In this document: piece by piece, positions 34,173-43,193 of the stretch | Position numbering within the stretch: the stretch's first letter is position 1 | Layout: every line of letters begins with the position of its first letter | Assembly: GCF_902703175.1 (NCBI RefSeq) | Contig: NZ_CACRYJ010000068.1 | Span: forward strand, 124,001-188,000 | Reading direction: 5' to 3' | From: Occultella aeris | GTDB lineage: Bacteria > Actinomycetota > Actinomycetes > Actinomycetales > Beutenbergiaceae | Length of the DNA: 64,000 nt | Translations under genes and position numbers: made by a program | Notes under the pieces: generated by a model | Databases searched by the model: none | What the model was told of the DNA's origin: nothing | What the model saw: the letters and a program-made list of their open reading frames with translations, nothing else

Positions 34173-35132
34173 TCAGCCTGCGTCCAGGGCATCGTCGATC
34201 GGCACGCACAGCCAGAGCGAGGCCGGACGGATGGTGGCCACGAGCTCCCGGCCCGGCTCGACCACGTCGCCGTCGAGCTCACGCTCCTGTTCCTGCGTGC
34301 TCCGCACCCGGATGCGCTTGCCGCGCAGGATCTCGAGGTTCGGCACCCGCTTCTGTCGTGTGAGGACTCCAGCCACGGTCGAGACCCAGTGGCCGAGGTG
34401 CTTCGGCGCGAGGATCGCCACGTCGAGGTAGCCATCGTCCGGCTCGGCGTCCGGGAACAGGGCCACGCCTGCCTGGATCTGCCCGACGTTGCCGACGATG
34501 ACCGAACGGGCCTTGCGCACCAGCGGCTCGGCGTCGTCGACCGTGACCTGCACCCGCATCGGGTGGTCGAGCAGGTGCTTGCCGGCGGACAACACGTACG
34601 CAGGAGTGCCGATCCGTGCCTTCAACTCCGTGGACGCACTGTCGAGCATCTTGGCATCGAAGCCCATGCCCGCCATCACCGCGAACACCTGGCCGCCGAC
34701 CTCACCGACGTCGATGCGGCGACGCCCGCCAGCGACCGCCAGGCGCACCCCTTCGGCGGGATCGGTGGGGACCTCGAAGTTCCCCGCCAGCAGGTTCCCG
34801 GTTCCGCCCGGCAGGATGGCCAGGGCGGCATCGCTCCCGGCCAGCCCTTCGACGCAGGCCCGCACCGTGCCGTCGCCCCCGCTGACGAACACCACCTCGG
34901 CGCCGCGGGCGACGGCCTCACGGGCCTGCCCGGTACCTGGATCGTCCTGGGTGGTCTCCAGCCAGATCGGCGTGGGCCAGTCGGCATCGGAGAGCACGGC
35001 GCTGATGGTCCGGCGCAGTCCCTCGACGTCGTCAAGCCGGTGCGGGTTGACGATCACGGCGGATGGGCGGGGTCCGTTGCCGGCGAGGCGCCTGAGTTCG
35101 GGGTGGGAGGAGGACGTCGGTTCGGTGGTCAC
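34173..35132 (-). CDS. Diacylglycerol kinase/YegS-family lipid kinase
   Basis: This is a 319-residue protein with the DAGK catalytic domain: VIVNPHRLDD, the nucleotide loop VFVSGGDGTVRACVEG, and AILPGGTGNLLAGNFEVP. The C-terminal beta-sandwich includes RSVIVGNVGQIQAGVALFPDAEPDDGYL and ELDGDVVEPG (metal-site Asp region). It phosphorylates diacylglycerol or a related lipid or sphingoid base. GTG 35132 is the first start near the domain; there is no clear Shine-Dalgarno sequence, so a start further upstream remains possible. Confidence 0.85.
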   Translation of the reverse strand: MTTEPTSSSHPELRRLAGNGPRPSAVIVNPHRLDDVEGLRRTISAVLSDADWPTPIWLETTQDDPGTGQAREAVARGAEVVFVSGGDGTVRACVEGLAGSDAALAILPGGTGNLLAGNFEVPTDPAEGVRLAVAGGRRRIDVGEVGGQVFAVMAGMGFDAKMLDSASTELKARIGTPAYVLSAGKHLLDHPMRVQVTVDDAEPLVRKARSVIVGNVGQIQAGVALFPDAEPDDGYLDVAILAPKHLGHWVSTVAGVLTRQKRVPNLEILRGKRIRVRSTQEQERELDGDVVEPGRELVATIRPASLWLCVPIDDALDAG

Positions 35133-35332
35133 GTGGTCAGTATCGGTGCCGCCGCGACGACGCGCTCGCGCAGGACGAGTACGCGGCCAAGAGCCGAGCC
35201 CGACCAGAGGAGGTGACCGTGCGCCCGACGCGCCGCCCACCCGGCCGGCTCAGAGGGCGAGATCGGCAGCCGCGGGTCCCACGCCGTCGCCTATGGTCAT
35301 ACTTAACCACCGGATACAAGAGAAGGAGCACC

Positions 35333-36184
35333 ATGACCCTGCCCCAGGTGACACTGAACGATGGCGTGACGATCCCGCAGCTCGGCTTCGGAGTGTTCCA
35401 GGTGCCGCCGGAGGAGACCCAGATCGCGGTGACCCACGCGCTCGAGGCGGGCTACCGCGCTATCGACACGGCCGCCCGCTATCGCAACGAGGCCGGCGTC
35501 GGGGCAGCGCTCGCCGCCTCCGAGCTCGGCACCGACGAGGTCTTCGTGACGACGAAACTCGCCAACGACGACCAGGGCTACGACAGCACCCTCGCGGCGT
35601 TCGACGCGAGTGCGACGGCCCTCGGCCGGGACGTCGTCGACCTCTACCTGATCCACTGGCCCTGCCCGAAGCGCGGCGAGGCCGCGAACTCCTGGCGCGC
35701 GATCAGCGAGTTGAAGGAGGCCGGCCGGATCCGTTCGATCGGCGTCTCCAACTTCCTGCCGCACCACATCCAGCAGCTCCTCGACGCGGGCCTGCCGCTG
35801 CCCGCCGTCAACCAGATCGAGGTGCACCCCTACCTGCAGCAGCGCGAGGTCCGCGAGTTCAACGCCGCGCGGGGGATCGCGACCGAGGCCTACAGCCCGC
35901 TCGGTCAGGGGCGGGTGCTGGCCGACCCGGTCATCACCGCGATCGCCGAGCGGCTGGGCCGCAGCCCCGCGCAGGTGGTGCTGCGCTGGCACCTGCAGCT
36001 GGGCAACATCGTGATCCCGAAGTCCGTGACGCCCGAGCGCGTCAAGGAGAACATCGCCGTCTTCGACTTCGAGCTGACCGACGCCGACATCGACCAGATC
36101 AACGGCCTCGAGCGCGGCGACCGGACGGGCTTCCATCCGGACGAGTTCAACGGCTTCCCGGAGGACTTCGCGAAGAAGGCCTGA
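35333..36184 (+). CDS. Aldo/keto reductase (AKR5-like, 2,5-diketogluconate reductase type)
   Basis: This is a 283-residue NADPH-dependent barrel enzyme with the full tetrad: Asp45 and Tyr50 (IDTAARYRNE), Lys75 (VTTKLAND) and His108 (YLIHWP). Other signatures are IRSIGVSNFLPHHIQQLL and IPKSVTPERVKEN. It reduces small aldehydes or keto sugars. ATG 35333 has AGAAGGAG upstream. A strong terminator follows. Confidence 0.9.
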   Translation: MTLPQVTLNDGVTIPQLGFGVFQVPPEETQIAVTHALEAGYRAIDTAARYRNEAGVGAALAASELGTDEVFVTTKLANDDQGYDSTLAAFDASATALGRDVVDLYLIHWPCPKRGEAANSWRAISELKEAGRIRSIGVSNFLPHHIQQLLDAGLPLPAVNQIEVHPYLQQREVREFNAARGIATEAYSPLGQGRVLADPVITAIAERLGRSPAQVVLRWHLQLGNIVIPKSVTPERVKENIAVFDFELTDADIDQINGLERGDRTGFHPDEFNGFPEDFAKKA

Positions 36185-36210
36185 CCTCGGGCCGCACGAG
36201 CAGGCGGTCC

Positions 36211-36246
36211 AACGCGACTCGGCATCCCTGGGTGCCGAGTCGCGTT
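36211..36246 (+). terminator. Hairpin terminator after the aldo/keto reductase
   Basis: Perfect 14-base arms AACGCGACTCGGCA (36211-36224) and TGCCGAGTCGCGTT (36233-36246) with an eight-base loop lie 27 bases after the stop. A short pyrimidine run follows. Confidence 0.8.
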
Positions 36247-36839
36247 CGTCCTCCTCTTAGAACACGGACCCCGTCCCCGGTGACCGTGACATGCGTGCGA
36301 ACGGCACGCCGACGGCGTCCCCTGACTTCTCGGAACGAGAACCTCACCTCGATCGGTGGTCCATCGAACACCGACTCCGGTGTGACGGGCCGCACGCGGG
36401 CAACGTCCCGGGCCGCCCAGTACTCGCCGATGGTCAGGCGGGTCCCGTCGACGCTGATCGGCCGCCATACGTACGTGGCCGCGGGCGCCTGGTGCGAGCA
36501 GATCCCAGTGAGTCGACGTGCCGGCTACCGCCCGGGCGCTGAGGTGGTAGTTGATGAGCCGCCCGATCGAGGGGCACCCCCATCTCCTTCCCCCACTCGC
36601 CGATGCGGCCCGGTTCCGGCCGCCCGCCGTCGGTCTTGTGCCCGCGGGTGGTACCCCTCGCCGTCCGCGACGATGCAGGCGCCGTGGGCGTTCTCGGTCC
36701 GTCCCCGGTCATCGAACCGGGGGACGCCGTTGAGGATCAGGGACGGGGTCGACGGCGTGGAGCCGGGTTCATGAGGCACGGTGCAGCAATCTGGTGGGTC
36801 CGGTGTGTGCCGGTCCTGGTTTCAGGACGCCGGTCAGGC
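36247..36839 (-). other. 593 bases without an intact gene; degraded coding signal on the minus strand
   Basis: On the minus strand, one frame reads sensibly for about 55 codons from 36524 to 36330 (TYVWRPISVDGTRLTIGEYW, then VTPESVFDGPPIEVRFSFRE). It is preceded, after a single TAG at 36525-36527, by another stretch in the same frame back to 36779, and EWGKEMGVPLDR occurs in a neighbouring frame. I cannot name the family. The pattern suggests a decayed gene rather than random GC-rich sequence. No terminator or RNA gene was recognised here. Confidence 0.4.
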
Positions 36840-37853
36840 TCAGGCCTCCGGCGCCGGCGGACCTGCCCCGGGCTGCCGGCGCGCCAGCATCGGCACCATC
36901 GCGAGGGCGATGAGCGCGGCGCCGACGGCGGCGACGGGGGAGATGCCCTCACCGAACACGGCCGCGCCGATACCGATCGCCACGACCACCTCCCAGTAGG
37001 ACAGGCCAGAGAGCTCGGCGGCACGCAGGTGCTTGCCCGCGACGACCAGCAGGCCGAGGGCGAGGAGCCCGCAGATCAGGAAGAACGCGCCGGCCCAGGC
37101 CCAGTTCTGCGACGTCATACCGGACAGGTCCGGCCGGGTCAGCGCCACCATCGCGCCGGTGCCGAGGGCCCCGAAGACGAAGTTCCAGAAGCTTCGCACG
37201 TCGGCGGGCATGTCGGTCCGGTACCGGTAGCAGAGCAGCGCGACCGCGTAGCAGACACCGGAGATCACTCCGAGGATCGTGCCGAGCGTCTCCTGCTCCG
37301 GCGGGTGGGACGAGCCGGCTCCCGAGGTGAGCAGCCCGGCAGCCAGGACCATCCCGATCGAACCGATCCCCAGGGACAGCACGTCCACCCGGCCCGGACG
37401 CTCCTTCAGCAGCACCCGGGCGAGCACGGTTGCCAAGACCGGTCCGATGTAGTGGAGCACGACGGCGCGGGAGAGGTCCGCGAGCACTGTCGCGGACAGA
37501 TAGGTGGCCAGCGAGAGGCCGAGGAACACGCCGCCGAGGACCACCGATGGTGACAGTCGCACGCGGCGCAGCTGCCCGAGCCGACCGGCCAGCGCGAGAA
37601 CCAGGAAGGTTCCGATCGCGCCGACCAGCATCCGGCCGAGAGTCAAGGACTCGCCGATCACGGCGCCGGACGGCGTCGCCATCCGGCTGAACAGTCCGGC
37701 CGCACCCATCGCGGTGGCGGACACGATGATCGCCAGGATGCCGAGCCGCCGGTTCGGGCCGAGGCGGGCAGGGTCCGGCTCGCGAGTGGCCCCGGGATGG
37801 GGCACATGAGCTCCCTCTGCGGAGAGCGGGGGCGTGCCGACGGTGAGTGCCAC
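36840..37853 (-). CDS. EamA/DMT-family transporter under glycine-riboswitch control
   Basis: This is a 337-residue membrane protein with about ten helices in two EamA repeats (GILAIIVSATAMGAAGLFSRM; SRAVVLHYIGPVLATVLARVLLKERP; SYWEVVVAIGIGAAVFGEGIS). The RhaT/YdcZ-like drug/metabolite family often exports amino acids. The start is GTG 37853, with AAGGAGT five bases upstream. The ATG at 37916 lies inside the conserved 3' end of the riboswitch and is not the start. The leader contains a tandem glycine aptamer, so the likely cargo is glycine or a related amino acid, exported when glycine is high. Confidence 0.85.
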   Translation of the reverse strand: MALTVGTPPLSAEGAHVPHPGATREPDPARLGPNRRLGILAIIVSATAMGAAGLFSRMATPSGAVIGESLTLGRMLVGAIGTFLVLALAGRLGQLRRVRLSPSVVLGGVFLGLSLATYLSATVLADLSRAVVLHYIGPVLATVLARVLLKERPGRVDVLSLGIGSIGMVLAAGLLTSGAGSSHPPEQETLGTILGVISGVCYAVALLCYRYRTDMPADVRSFWNFVFGALGTGAMVALTRPDLSGMTSQNWAWAGAFFLICGLLALGLLVVAGKHLRAAELSGLSYWEVVVAIGIGAAVFGEGISPVAAVGAALIALAMVPMLARRQPGAGPPAPEA

Positions 37854-37899
37854 GGGACTCCTTGGGACAGGGCGCGGGGACGCCTGGGACGGGGCGGTG

Positions 37900-38080
37900 G
37901 TTCCCCGCTCTGTCATCGGACCTGAGAGTTTTCGCGAGCCGTGACCCGCTTACACCGTCGGTGAGCCCCGAAGGGCTGCTTTCCAGAGGAGCCTCGCCGC
38001 TGGCGGTCCAAGGGGCCTGAGAGTTTCCCGGGGAGGTTGCTCCTTCGGCGCCCGCTGGTGCGGGACTCTCCCGCCGCGGT
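37900..38080 (-). promoter_or_regulatory. Tandem glycine riboswitch (gcvT-type, two aptamers)
   Basis: Read on the minus strand, aptamer 1 (about 38078-38013) shows GGGAGAGTCC, GGCGCCGAAGGAGCAA and GAAACTCTCAGGC. Aptamer 2 (about 38008-37919) shows CCTCTGGAAAGCAGCCC, CACCGACGGTGTAAGCGGG and GAAAACTCTCAGGT. A final GATGACAGAGCGGGG is typical of the actinobacterial class. Order, spacing and conserved purine-rich strings match the tandem glycine RNA of Bacillus gcvT. The 60-base segment between the RNA and the GTG start is the expression platform. I could not identify its alternative pairing with certainty. Confidence 0.88.
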
Positions 38081-38172
38081 TCGGTGGCATTCAGTTGTCG
38101 TACGGCTCCATTATGCCGATGGTCGGCATGGTTCCGGCCGCCCGGGGCGGTGAGATCCGTGCCACACCGAGG

Positions 38173-39435
38173 TCACGCCGGTGCCGGCTCGGCGCTCGTA
38201 CCCGCCCGGGCCGCGGCCACGCGGGCGGCGATGGCGGCGTCGATCACGGCCGGGTCGTACACGAGGTCGACGACCTTGCGGGTGAGACCGACGACCGCAC
38301 CGTCGGCCCCGAGGTGCGCCGCGCCCACCACCAGATGTCGCCGGGCCCGCTCGGTCACGTCCTCGCGGATCAGCGCATCGATCCGGGCCACCACCCGGGG
38401 CAGCCGACCGAGGGAACCGCCCAGGACGAGATTGTCGGGGTTGACCGCCGCCACCACGGTGGCGAGCACCCGGGACAGGCGCGCGGCTGCATCGTCCACG
38501 GCCGCGCACACGACCGGGTCCCCGGCCGCGACGCGTTCGGTGATGTCCTTCAGGTCCCGTACCCCGGTGTCGGAGAGCCGACGGATCAGCGCGTGCCCGG
38601 ACGCCCAGGCGGCGAGGCAGCCGCGCCGCCCGCAGGTGCACATCGGACCCTCGTCGCTGATCCGGACGTGGCCGATGTCCCCGGCGGCACCGTCGGAACC
38701 CTCGAGCACGTGCCCCGTGTCGACGATGCCGGCGCCGATTCCGGTCGCGTACTTGATCGCGAGTACGGAGCGGTCCGCACCGATCACACTCGATTCGCCC
38801 AGGGCGAAGGCGCGGGCATCGTTCTCGATCACCACGGGCACCCCCCAACGCTCGCGCAGGCTCTGGAACACCGGATACCCGTCCCACCGCGGCATCGTGG
38901 TGGAGGTGCCGAGCACGCCGGTGCCCGGGTCGACCGGGCCCGGGATGCCGAGGGCGACGCCGATCAGGGTCTCGTCCCCTCCGGCCCGCAGAAGTACGTC
39001 GCCGATCTGGGCGACCTGCTCCAGGTAGCCCTTCGCGTCGGTGTCGATATCGAGAGCGACGTCTCGCATCCGTCGGATCCCGCCGTCCACCCCGGTCACA
39101 CAGATCCGCGCGTGGGTCTGGCCGAGATCGAGCACCAGGACGACCCGACCACGCGTGTCCCAGCGCAGCAGTTCGGAGCGTCGGCCCGGTCCTCGCGATC
39201 CCCCGCCGGGGGGTGCGGACCCGTCCTGGTAGACGTAGCCGTGCTGGAAGAGGCCGTCGAGGCGGTCGAACAGGGTGGTCCGGGACAACCCCGTCGCGGA
39301 CAGCAACTGCTGCCGCGTCCAGCCCGGCCGGGACCGGATGAAGGACACGAGTGCCCCGTGGGAGGTCGCCGGGAGCGTTGCGGTCAGGGTCGGCACAGGT
39401 GCGGCGGGCGGCGATGCGGTTGGGTCCGTAGCCAT
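38173..39435 (-). CDS. ROK-family transcriptional regulator
   Basis: This is a 420-residue protein with an N-terminal winged HTH (residues 25-70: FIRSRPGWTRQQLLSATGL, SRTTLFDRLDGL) and a sugar-kinase-like ROK domain. DLGQTHARI is the phosphate loop at Asp104; ENDARAF includes the catalytic-type Asp206; GDIGH (His256) with CTCGRRGC (Cys266, 268, 273) forms the zinc site. Such regulators bind a sugar or sugar phosphate. ATG 39435 has GAGGAAGG upstream. It diverges from the 16-gene operon starting at 39619 and should control it. The catalytic Asp is kept, so kinase activity cannot be excluded. Confidence 0.88.
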   Translation of the reverse strand: MATDPTASPPAAPVPTLTATLPATSHGALVSFIRSRPGWTRQQLLSATGLSRTTLFDRLDGLFQHGYVYQDGSAPPGGGSRGPGRRSELLRWDTRGRVVLVLDLGQTHARICVTGVDGGIRRMRDVALDIDTDAKGYLEQVAQIGDVLLRAGGDETLIGVALGIPGPVDPGTGVLGTSTTMPRWDGYPVFQSLRERWGVPVVIENDARAFALGESSVIGADRSVLAIKYATGIGAGIVDTGHVLEGSDGAAGDIGHVRISDEGPMCTCGRRGCLAAWASGHALIRRLSDTGVRDLKDITERVAAGDPVVCAAVDDAAARLSRVLATVVAAVNPDNLVLGGSLGRLPRVVARIDALIREDVTERARRHLVVGAAHLGADGAVVGLTRKVVDLVYDPAVIDAAIAARVAAARAGTSAEPAPA

Positions 39436-39517
39436 CGACTGCCTTCCTCGATCCGGTCCGGGAGAGGCGAACGAGTGCCGGTCCCCTTGCGCCGGCGGCT
39501 CGGCGTGAGCGCCGCGG

Positions 39518-39588
39518 CGTGTCGCAATGATGACACGTTGACGTCCCTCGAACAAGCAGTTATGTTCAGGGCGCGAACACAATTCGCG
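39518..39588 (+). promoter_or_regulatory. Promoter and two candidate ROK operators of the 16-gene operon
   Basis: TTGACG (39538-39543) and TATGTT (39561-39566) are 17 bases apart, a good housekeeping promoter. One inverted repeat, CGTGTC (39518-39523)/GACACG (39532-39537), abuts the -35. A second, CGCGAA (39572-39577)/TTCGCG (39583-39588), lies just downstream of the -10. The pair brackets the promoter, as expected for repression by a dimer or a looped tetramer. Confidence 0.6.
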
Positions 39589-39618
39589 ATACCGATGCCA
39601 GCCCCACGAAGGACGAAG

Positions 39619-40947
39619 ATGCCCGACGTCGCCATCCCGCTCATGTACGCCGCAGCCGATGTGCTGCGTGCCAATGACCGGGGCGAACGCACGGTTGCTG
39701 CGCCGCGGCTGTACCCGCACCAATGGTCGTGGGATGCCGCGTTTGTGGCGATCGGCTGGGGAACCGTGTCGGTGCCGCGGGCGCTCGACGAGCTCCGGCA
39801 CCTCCTTCGTGGCCAGTGGGCGACCGGGATGATCCCGCAGATCGTCTTCAGCGCCGAGCCCGGCTACTTCCCGGGCCCGGACCGGTGGCGGACGCAGGGC
39901 CTGCCAACCGTGCCGACCGACGTCCAGACTTCGGGAATCTGTCAACCGGCCGTACATAGCCTCGCGGTCTGGGTGATCGGGGAACAGGCCCGCCGCAACG
40001 GCGGCGCCGACGCAGAGGCGTTCGAGGCGTTCCTCGCCGACACGTTCGAGGCGTGGTTCCGCTGGCACGTGTGGCTGGACGACGCTCGCGGGTCGCACCC
40101 GAGCGGGCTCATCGAGATCCATCACCCGTGGGAGTCCGGCATGGACAACTCGCCCCGCTGGGACGCCGCGTGCGCCAGGGTGCGGGTCGGGCAGATGGCG
40201 CCGTACGTGCGGGAGGACACCAAGCACGTCGCGGACGTGGAGCAACGGCCGGCGGACGCCGACTACGACCGCTACCTCTGGCTCGTCGAGCAGCTCGTCT
40301 CGGTCGGGTACGAGGACGCGGCGGCGCGCGAGGTGATCGACTTCCGGGTCGGCGACGTGTTCTTCACCGCCACCCACGCGCTGTCCGCCGCAGTCCTGGC
40401 GACGTTGGGCGACCGACTCGGCCGGACGGCGCAGGCCAACACGCTGCGGGGGATGGCCGCGCGGGCGAGGGCCGCCGTCGCCGCCACGGCGGACCCCGAG
40501 ACCGGGCACGCCCGGGACTTCGACATGCGGGCCGAGGAGTGGTTGCGCGCCGATACGATCGGGGGCTTCGCGGCGCTGATCTGCGGCGCAGAGCCGGACG
40601 TCTACGCCGCTCTGACGAGCGACCTGCTCGGTCCCGACTGGTGCGGACACCCGCGCCTGGCCAATCCGCTGCCGCCCACCACGTCCCCGGACAGTCCAGC
40701 GTTCGTCAGCCGCAACTACTGGCGTGGTCCGCAGTGGCCGGTCATCACCTGGTTGTTCACCTGGGCCCTGCGTCACCACGGCCACGCCGAGGCGGCCAAG
40801 ACAATCGCGGCCGCCGGCCGCGACCAGCTCGCCGACGGCACGTTCTCCGAGTACTACGACGCGGTCACCGGCGCACCGCTCGGCAGCAGGAACCAGTCCT
40901 GGACCGCAGCGGCCGCCTTGGCCTGGGCCACGGACGAGGAATCATGA
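39619..40947 (+). CDS. GH63-like glucosidase (glucosylglycerate-hydrolase type)
   Basis: This is a 442-residue (alpha/alpha)6-barrel glycosidase without a signal peptide, so cytoplasmic. YPHQWSWDAAFVAIG, HPWESGMDNSPRWD and a C-terminal GTFSEYYDAVTGAPLG are the conserved blocks of bacterial GH63/MGH-like enzymes, with the general acid Asp in SGMDNS and the base Glu in FSEYYD as family-based assignments. Close relatives hydrolyse glucosylglycerate or mannosylglycerate; this protein could remove glucose from a glycosylated small acid. ATG 39619 has AAGGAC upstream. It is the first gene of the operon and overlaps the next (ATGA). Confidence 0.78.
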   Translation: MPDVAIPLMYAAADVLRANDRGERTVAAPRLYPHQWSWDAAFVAIGWGTVSVPRALDELRHLLRGQWATGMIPQIVFSAEPGYFPGPDRWRTQGLPTVPTDVQTSGICQPAVHSLAVWVIGEQARRNGGADAEAFEAFLADTFEAWFRWHVWLDDARGSHPSGLIEIHHPWESGMDNSPRWDAACARVRVGQMAPYVREDTKHVADVEQRPADADYDRYLWLVEQLVSVGYEDAAAREVIDFRVGDVFFTATHALSAAVLATLGDRLGRTAQANTLRGMAARARAAVAATADPETGHARDFDMRAEEWLRADTIGGFAALICGAEPDVYAALTSDLLGPDWCGHPRLANPLPPTTSPDSPAFVSRNYWRGPQWPVITWLFTWALRHHGHAEAAKTIAAAGRDQLADGTFSEYYDAVTGAPLGSRNQSWTAAAALAWATDEES

Positions 40948-43193
40948 CGGCGGACGCGCACGCCATCGGGACGGCACCCGCACCGTGGGTCGGCCGGTCC
41001 CGCCCCTCGCTCGAGGGCAACGACATCGTCACCGGCGCCATCACCTACGTGACCGACCGGCGCGAGGACGGCATGCTGCACGGCTCCGTGCTGCGCAGCA
41101 CGGTGCCGCATGCACGCATCGATGGGATCGACGTCAGCGAGGCGCTCGCCCTGCCCGGCGTGGTCACCGTGGTCACCGCGGCCGACGTGCCCGTCAACGC
41201 CCTCGGCCCGCGAGACGTCGACGGCCCCGCACTCGCCGACACGGTGATCCGCCAGGTCGGCGAGGCGATCGCGCTCATCGCGGCCACCGACGCCCGGACC
41301 GCGGAAGCGGCCGCCCGCCTGATCCGGCTCGACCTCACCCCGCTGCCGGTCGTCGACTGCCCGACCGCCGCCGCCGCACCCGGCGCACCGCAGCTGCACG
41401 AGGGCGGCAACGTCTCGGGCGCCATCGCGTTCTCCTCGGGAGACGTCGATGCGGCCCTCGCCGACGCCCACCTGGTGCTGCGCCGCCGCGTACGCACGCC
41501 GGCCCAGGAGCACGTCGCGATCGAGACCCCTGGCGGGGTGGCCCGCTGGGATGCCGACGCGACCTCGGTGACCATCTGGTGCGGATCCCAGAACCCGGGC
41601 CTGCACCAGCGCAAGGTGGCCCGCGCCCTGGACATCCCGCCGGAGTCGGTGCGGATGATCGCCAACCCCGTCGGCGGTGCGTTCGGCTCCCGCAACGACG
41701 ACCCGATGCCGGTCTTCCTCGCGCTCCTGGCCCGCGCGGCCGGTGCCCCGGTGCACGTGCACATGACCCGCGAGGACGTCATGGCCGCCGGCGCCAAGCG
41801 GCACCCGTTCTGGACGTCGATCGACATCGGGTTCACCGCTGCCGGCCGCATCCTCGGCTCGGCCGTGCGCGCCATCGCCGACACCGGCCCCATCATCACC
41901 TCGGGCCCGAACGTGATGAAGACCTCGGCGGAGATGTCCACCGGCCCGTACGGGTTCGCCGTGGCCTCCTTCGACGGCACCGTCTACTACACGAACAACG
42001 CCAACGCCGGCGCGTTCCGCGGCTACGGCGTGCCCCAGGTCGCCTTCGCGATCGAGAACGCGATCACCGAGGCCGCGCACGAGCTCGGCCTCGACCCGGC
42101 CGAGGTCCGGCTACGGAACGTGCTCGACGGCGGCGACCGCCACAGCCTGTACCGGCACCGGACCACGACGAGCCTGAACGTGCGCGAGACCCTGCGCACC
42201 GCCGTCGAGCATCCGCTCTGGGCGCAGCGGCGCCCGTGGCAGGCCGGCGCCGTCGGCCCGTGGCGCCGCGGCACCGGGATCGCGGTCGCCATGAAGGGCG
42301 TCGGGATGGGCTCCGGGACCGGCGACACCGCGCGTGCCCGGCTGCACATCGACGACCGCGGGCACGTCATCATCTGGGCCGGGCCGAACCATACCGGCCA
42401 GTCCATCCAGACCACCTACGGGCAGGTCGCCGCGGACGCGCTCGGCCTGCCCATCGAGACCATCGACGTGCGCGTCGGGGACACCGGCGGGGTGCCGGAA
42501 TCAGGCCCGACGGCGGCGTCCAGGTCCACCTATGCCGGCGGCGCCGCGGTACGTGCGGCGTGCGACGAGCTCGTCGCACGGTGCCGCGGACTCGGCCTGC
42601 CGCTGAGCACCGACGCCGCGGGCGTCGGGACGAAGCTCCTCGAGCTCGGCGAGGCCGAGGTGAACGCCGAGTTCCGGCTCCCGGACACCGACGACATCGG
42701 CATCGTCCCGCCGGAGCAGCTCGCCACGTTCGCACCGCACCGCGTGTACGGCACCTGCACCCAGGTGGTCCGCGTCGAGGTGAACGTCCTCACCGGGGAG
42801 GTCCGGGTCCCGGAACTGCTGTGCGTGCTCGACTGCGGCACCCCGATCAACCCGGCGGCCACGATCGGACAGGCGGAGGGCGGAATCCTGCAGGGCCTCG
42901 GCCTGGCGATCATGGAGGACCACCGCGTCAGCGAGGGGATACCCCGCACCACCAGCCTCGAGAACTACCTGGTGCCGACCATCGCGGACACCCCACGCAT
43001 GCACACGCTGTTCATCGAGGGCAGCGAGGACTCCGGACCGTTCGGCGCGAAGGGCATGTCCGAGGTCGTCGTGGTGCCGACCCCGCCGGCGATCGCCGCC
43101 GCGATCCTGGACGCCGTCGGGGTGCTCCCGCAGGAACTGCCCATCACACCGGAACGAATGCTCGCCCTGATCGAGGAGGCACCATGCGTGTGA
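40944..43193 (+). CDS. Molybdenum hydroxylase large subunit (xanthine dehydrogenase/CoxL family)
   Basis: This is a 749-residue molybdopterin-binding subunit. GRSRPSLEGNDIVTG opens the hammerhead domain, GGAFGSRNDDPM and AFRGYGVPQ are cofactor contacts, and Glu707 in GAKGMSEVV is the catalytic glutamate that activates water. The Cys of aerobic CO dehydrogenase (active-site loop AYRCSFR) is absent and AFRGYG is present, so this is a carbon hydroxylase of purine, N-heterocycle or aldehyde type rather than CO dehydrogenase. It overlaps the Fe-S subunit gene by 10 bases. The substrate is unknown. Confidence 0.88.
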   Translation: MTADAHAIGTAPAPWVGRSRPSLEGNDIVTGAITYVTDRREDGMLHGSVLRSTVPHARIDGIDVSEALALPGVVTVVTAADVPVNALGPRDVDGPALADTVIRQVGEAIALIAATDARTAEAAARLIRLDLTPLPVVDCPTAAAAPGAPQLHEGGNVSGAIAFSSGDVDAALADAHLVLRRRVRTPAQEHVAIETPGGVARWDADATSVTIWCGSQNPGLHQRKVARALDIPPESVRMIANPVGGAFGSRNDDPMPVFLALLARAAGAPVHVHMTREDVMAAGAKRHPFWTSIDIGFTAAGRILGSAVRAIADTGPIITSGPNVMKTSAEMSTGPYGFAVASFDGTVYYTNNANAGAFRGYGVPQVAFAIENAITEAAHELGLDPAEVRLRNVLDGGDRHSLYRHRTTTSLNVRETLRTAVEHPLWAQRRPWQAGAVGPWRRGTGIAVAMKGVGMGSGTGDTARARLHIDDRGHVIIWAGPNHTGQSIQTTYGQVAADALGLPIETIDVRVGDTGGVPESGPTAASRSTYAGGAAVRAACDELVARCRGLGLPLSTDAAGVGTKLLELGEAEVNAEFRLPDTDDIGIVPPEQLATFAPHRVYGTCTQVVRVEVNVLTGEVRVPELLCVLDCGTPINPAATIGQAEGGILQGLGLAIMEDHRVSEGIPRTTSLENYLVPTIADTPRMHTLFIEGSEDSGPFGAKGMSEVVVVPTPPAIAAAILDAVGVLPQELPITPERMLALIEEAPCV

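Noticed and set aside
37854-37916. ATG 37916 as start of the EamA gene
   Set aside because: These bases are the conserved GATGACAGAG 3' part of the glycine riboswitch; GTG 37853 has AAGGAGT at the right distance.
38173-40785. An 870-codon minus-strand frame extending the ROK gene backwards over the GH63 gene
   Set aside because: The ROK HTH begins 25 residues after ATG 39435, which has a good ribosome site; the extension overlaps a promoter and a real plus-strand gene.
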